Positions 14,492 to 16,061 of a stretch of 16,061 nt of DNA are shown one piece after another; positions within the stretch are counted from its first letter, which is position 1, and each line of letters opens with the position of its first letter. The position numbers and the translations under genes are program-made. A model generated the notes under the pieces. That model was not told the DNA's origin. It did no database searches and saw only the letters and a program-made list of their open reading frames with translations. Source of the DNA: Fibrobacteraceae bacterium (GTDB lineage Bacteria; Fibrobacterota; Fibrobacteria; Fibrobacterales; Fibrobacteraceae); assembly GCA_021443045.1 (NCBI GenBank), contig JABUUT010000018.1, forward strand, positions 1-16,061, in the 5' to 3' direction.

Positions 14492-15667
14492 ATGAAGAAC
14501 TTTATAGAAAAGTATAGAAGCTGGTATGCCCAGCATATGCAGACCCGCATGGCCAAAATTGCCAATCGGGAGGAATCATTTATTCGGGATTTGCGGAACA
14601 TGGAAAGCCCCCGGTTCCCTATTCCCACGGTGGTTCCTATTGTGCTGGCTTGGAGCATTTTGATATTATTTCCCTTGATTTTTTTGAATTCTTCTCCCGA
14701 TAAACAGCCTTTAGAGCTTTCTCGATTGCTCATGTACTTTATTCCTATTATTTTGTCTGCTATTGTTTTTAGTATTAACCAGCGTTTTCTTGTGGGTAAA
14801 CTGTTCCTAAAAAAACGCTACTTTTATTATGTTATTAGTAATGTGGGGCTACTTCTTTTTTTGATATTTATAAAAGATGCTATTGATTTTGTGGCAAGGA
14901 ACGAAACATACCATGGGTGGAAATACTTTTTTACAACCTATTGCTTTTCTTTGTCTAGACAGGGGCAAGATTTTGGTTGGCTAAGCTTGGTAATTTTTGT
15001 TTTGGTTGTGGTGGTGGTTTGCTTTGTGAGCGTGCTTTTTAAATTGAGTACGAGGCAAATTCTTATTGCTTTTTTACACCGTGATCAGGAACGGAATAAA
15101 TTGCAGTACGAACTGGATTTTTTAAAAAATCAGCTGAGTCCTCATTTTCTTTTTAACACGCTGAATAATATATCGGCTTTAATTCAAATTGACCCTAAAC
15201 GTGCCGAAAAGTCGATGAACAAGTTGTCGTCGCTATTGCGTGTTATGTTGTACCAAACTGCTGATGAGACTATTTCGGTAAAGGATGATGTGGACATTCT
15301 TGAAAAGTATGCCGATTTGGAAAAATTGCGCTTGCCAGAAAATTTTGATTTGCAGATTAATGTGCAGATTGAAAATAATGATTTTAAGATTGCGCCGCTG
15401 ATTGTAATGCCTCTGGTGGAAAATGCCATGAAACATAGCTTGAACCCAAAGGAAAAATGCTTTGCCCACATTTTTATTGAACAGAAGGAAAATACATTTA
15501 CCTTTATTTCTCGGAATACCTTTTTTCCTCGAAAGTCTTCGCCTAAGGCTAGCGGGCTTGGGCTTTCTACGTTTAGGAATCGCCTTGACTTAATTTATAT
15601 GGGACGTTATCGGTATGAGGCGGGAGTAAAAGACGGTGTGTATGAGTGCAAACTGGTGATTGGTTAG
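14492..15667 (+). CDS. LytS-type membrane histidine kinase
   Basis: A 391-aa inner-membrane sensor kinase of the His_kinase (PF06580) class, the type that usually pairs with a LytTR-domain response regulator. Four membrane segments can be seen at about 47-67, 79-96, 108-127 and 158-182. A linker helix runs into the phosphoacceptor region QLSPHFLFNTLNNISAL with His218, a hallmark of the family. The ATP-binding part has PLVENAMKHSL (Asn311) and GLGLSTFRNRL (from 355), with the centre shortened. Nothing is recognisable in the sensor portion, and the ligand is unknown. No response regulator lies in the window: the next 394 nt are repeats and upstream is the divergent sigma gene. The DNA is visibly more AT-rich than its neighbours, and no Shine-Dalgarno precedes the ATG. 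Confidence 0.9.
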   Translation: MKNFIEKYRSWYAQHMQTRMAKIANREESFIRDLRNMESPRFPIPTVVPIVLAWSILILFPLIFLNSSPDKQPLELSRLLMYFIPIILSAIVFSINQRFLVGKLFLKKRYFYYVISNVGLLLFLIFIKDAIDFVARNETYHGWKYFFTTYCFSLSRQGQDFGWLSLVIFVLVVVVVCFVSVLFKLSTRQILIAFLHRDQERNKLQYELDFLKNQLSPHFLFNTLNNISALIQIDPKRAEKSMNKLSSLLRVMLYQTADETISVKDDVDILEKYADLEKLRLPENFDLQINVQIENNDFKIAPLIVMPLVENAMKHSLNPKEKCFAHIFIEQKENTFTFISRNTFFPRKSSPKASGLGLSTFRNRLDLIYMGRYRYEAGVKDGVYECKLVIG

Positions 15668-15677
15668 ACGATAGAAC

Positions 15678-15690
15678 GGACCTTTGGTCC
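15678..15690. repeat. Small perfect hairpin after the histidine kinase gene
   Basis: GGACC (15678-15682) and GGTCC (15686-15690) flank a TTT loop. No T-tract follows, so it is a poor intrinsic terminator. It resembles the GACCC-TTC-GGGTC hairpin at 106-118 and probably belongs to the intergenic repeats. Confidence 0.4.
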
Positions 15691-15699
15691 TATAGATGA

Positions 15700-15840
15700 A
15701 TGACTAAAGAGGGCGTCAATAAGAATCAAAATTATTCATCTCGCTTCGGACAGTTCCGCCAGCAGCTCGGTCATGGACAAGCAAGCTTGTCCGCGACGCT
15801 CGCCTTGGGGCGTAATCGGTCGTTCCTCCCTCCAGGGTGA
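15700..15840 (+). other. GC-rich repeat-like segment with a 46-aa ORF
   Basis: An ATG at 15700 opens a 46-residue frame to TGA at 15838-15840, with the core RFGQFRQQLGHGQASLSATL and a C-terminus LPPG. No Shine-Dalgarno precedes it, and no family is recognised. The minus strand is also open here, reading MTELLAELSEAR to a stop. Positions 15751-15840 are about 63% GC, against about 32% in a sample of the adjacent kinase gene. A perfect inverted repeat, GGACAAGC-AA-GCTTGTCC, lies inside. The end CCAGGGTGACA has the TGACA terminus of the other intergenic elements. It looks more like an inserted repeat unit than a normal gene. Confidence 0.3.
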
Positions 15841-15846
15841 CAACTA

Positions 15847-15874
15847 TTCATTATGGTTAATGATTAACACTTAG
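15847..15874 (-). repeat. Degenerate 7-bp tandem repeat, inverted orientation
   Basis: Read on the minus strand the heptamers are CTAAGTG, TTAATCA, TTAACCA and TAATGAA, the family of 61-88 and 181-208 in the opposite direction. They abut the GTCATCC end of the hairpin element that follows. Confidence 0.55.
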
Positions 15875-15906
15875 TCATCCTGAACGGCATTCGCCGTGAA
15901 GGATCC
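15874..15906. repeat. Hairpin intergenic repeat GTCATCC...GGATCC
   Basis: It starts GTCATCC, has the perfect hairpin ACGGC-ATTC-GCCGT (15884-15897) and ends AAGGATCC. This is the inverted counterpart of the elements at 96-130 and 154-180: the same ends with a different stem. The exchange of stem sequence while keeping pairing suggests that structure, not sequence, is conserved. Confidence 0.6.
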
Positions 15907-15926
15907 AGAGAATGTCCATGCAAATA

Positions 15927-15961
15927 CCAACCACTGACAACTGATTACTGATAACTGGTCA
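15927..15961 (+). repeat. Degenerate 7-bp tandem repeat (5 units)
   Basis: Heptamers CCAACCA, CTGACAA, CTGATTA, CTGATAA and CTGGTCA lie in register, the longest array in the window. Together with the inverted array at 15847-15874 they bracket the hairpin element. Confidence 0.7.
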
Positions 15962-15986
15962 CCATACAGGTTCGGATGCTTTGCCT

Positions 15987-16061
15987 CCTAGAGGTTTGAG
16001 CCATGAGCTCAAAGTGAGCGTAGCGAACGGCCTCACCCCCTCAAAGCGACACCGTCGCGAC
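15987..16061. repeat. Intergenic repeat, right copy (runs off the window end)
   Basis: This is the second copy of the element at 4-53, in the same orientation. It has an extra segment at 16012-16040 that contains GTGAG...CTCAC (able to pair) and a GCGTAGCGAACGG run. The final block has the inverted repeat GCGAC-ACC-GTCGC. In the left copy that stem is GCGACA-T-TGTCGC, so pairing is kept despite base changes. The copy is cut by the window edge. Confidence 0.65.

Noticed and set aside
15678..15690. Terminator for the histidine kinase gene
   Set aside because: The 5-bp stem has no T-tract after it; it fits the intergenic hairpin repeats better.

Overview
The window reads as chromosomal housekeeping DNA from a member of the Fibrobacter lineage (phylum Fibrobacterota, FCB superphylum). 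This is an inference from three things. The RpoD-type sigma factor is short and lacks region 1.1. Promoters resemble the TAnnTTTG type known from Bacteroidetes. Both ends of the window carry mosaics of short intergenic repeats. No phage, IS transposase, CRISPR array, rRNA or tRNA was seen.

Layout. Positions 1-414 hold no confident gene. They contain an intergenic repeat mosaic (1-208), a doubtful 25-codon ORF on the minus strand, and the promoter of the first gene. Positions 415-3723 (+) hold two cytoplasmic alpha-glucan enzymes: a GH77 4-alpha-glucanotransferase that resembles plant DPE2, and a GH13 alpha-amylase-family hydrolase that starts at TTG behind a strong Shine-Dalgarno. Positions 3776-6421 (+) hold a fused SecD-SecF translocase subunit, followed by a good intrinsic terminator. 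Positions 6526-7464 (+) hold a CorA-type divalent cation transporter. It converges on a minus-strand block running from 13348 down to 7478. In transcription order that block is an exported S41 carboxy-terminal processing protease, an MlaE-type lipid transport permease, a DciA-type (DUF721) helicase-loader homologue, GyrB, and a trans-polyprenyl diphosphate synthase. Spacings in the block are 8 nt, 1 nt, 7 nt and a one-base TGATG overlap, so it looks like one translationally coupled operon. Upstream of it, behind a terminator, lies the RpoD-type sigma factor (13457-14311, minus). A LytS-type histidine kinase (14492-15667, +) diverges from the sigma gene. Positions 15668-16061 again hold repeats plus a 46-codon ORF embedded in GC-rich repeat-like DNA.

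How the parts fit. The first pair handles storage or maltodextrin glucan inside the cell. SecDF, the S41 protease and MlaE belong to envelope biogenesis. DciA and GyrB belong to chromosome replication and topology, and their adjacency matches the order seen in Actinobacteria. The prenyl synthase supplies a long isoprenoid, probably the quinone tail.

Most notable points: a DPE2-like glucanotransferase with no CBM20 modules; a matching set of -7-like promoter boxes at all six transcription-unit starts; three starts whose promoter box sits only 12-14 nt before the ATG with no Shine-Dalgarno, suggesting leaderless mRNAs; a phased direct repeat in front of the kinase promoter; and a degenerate 7-bp tandem repeat that flanks hairpin elements at both ends of the window.
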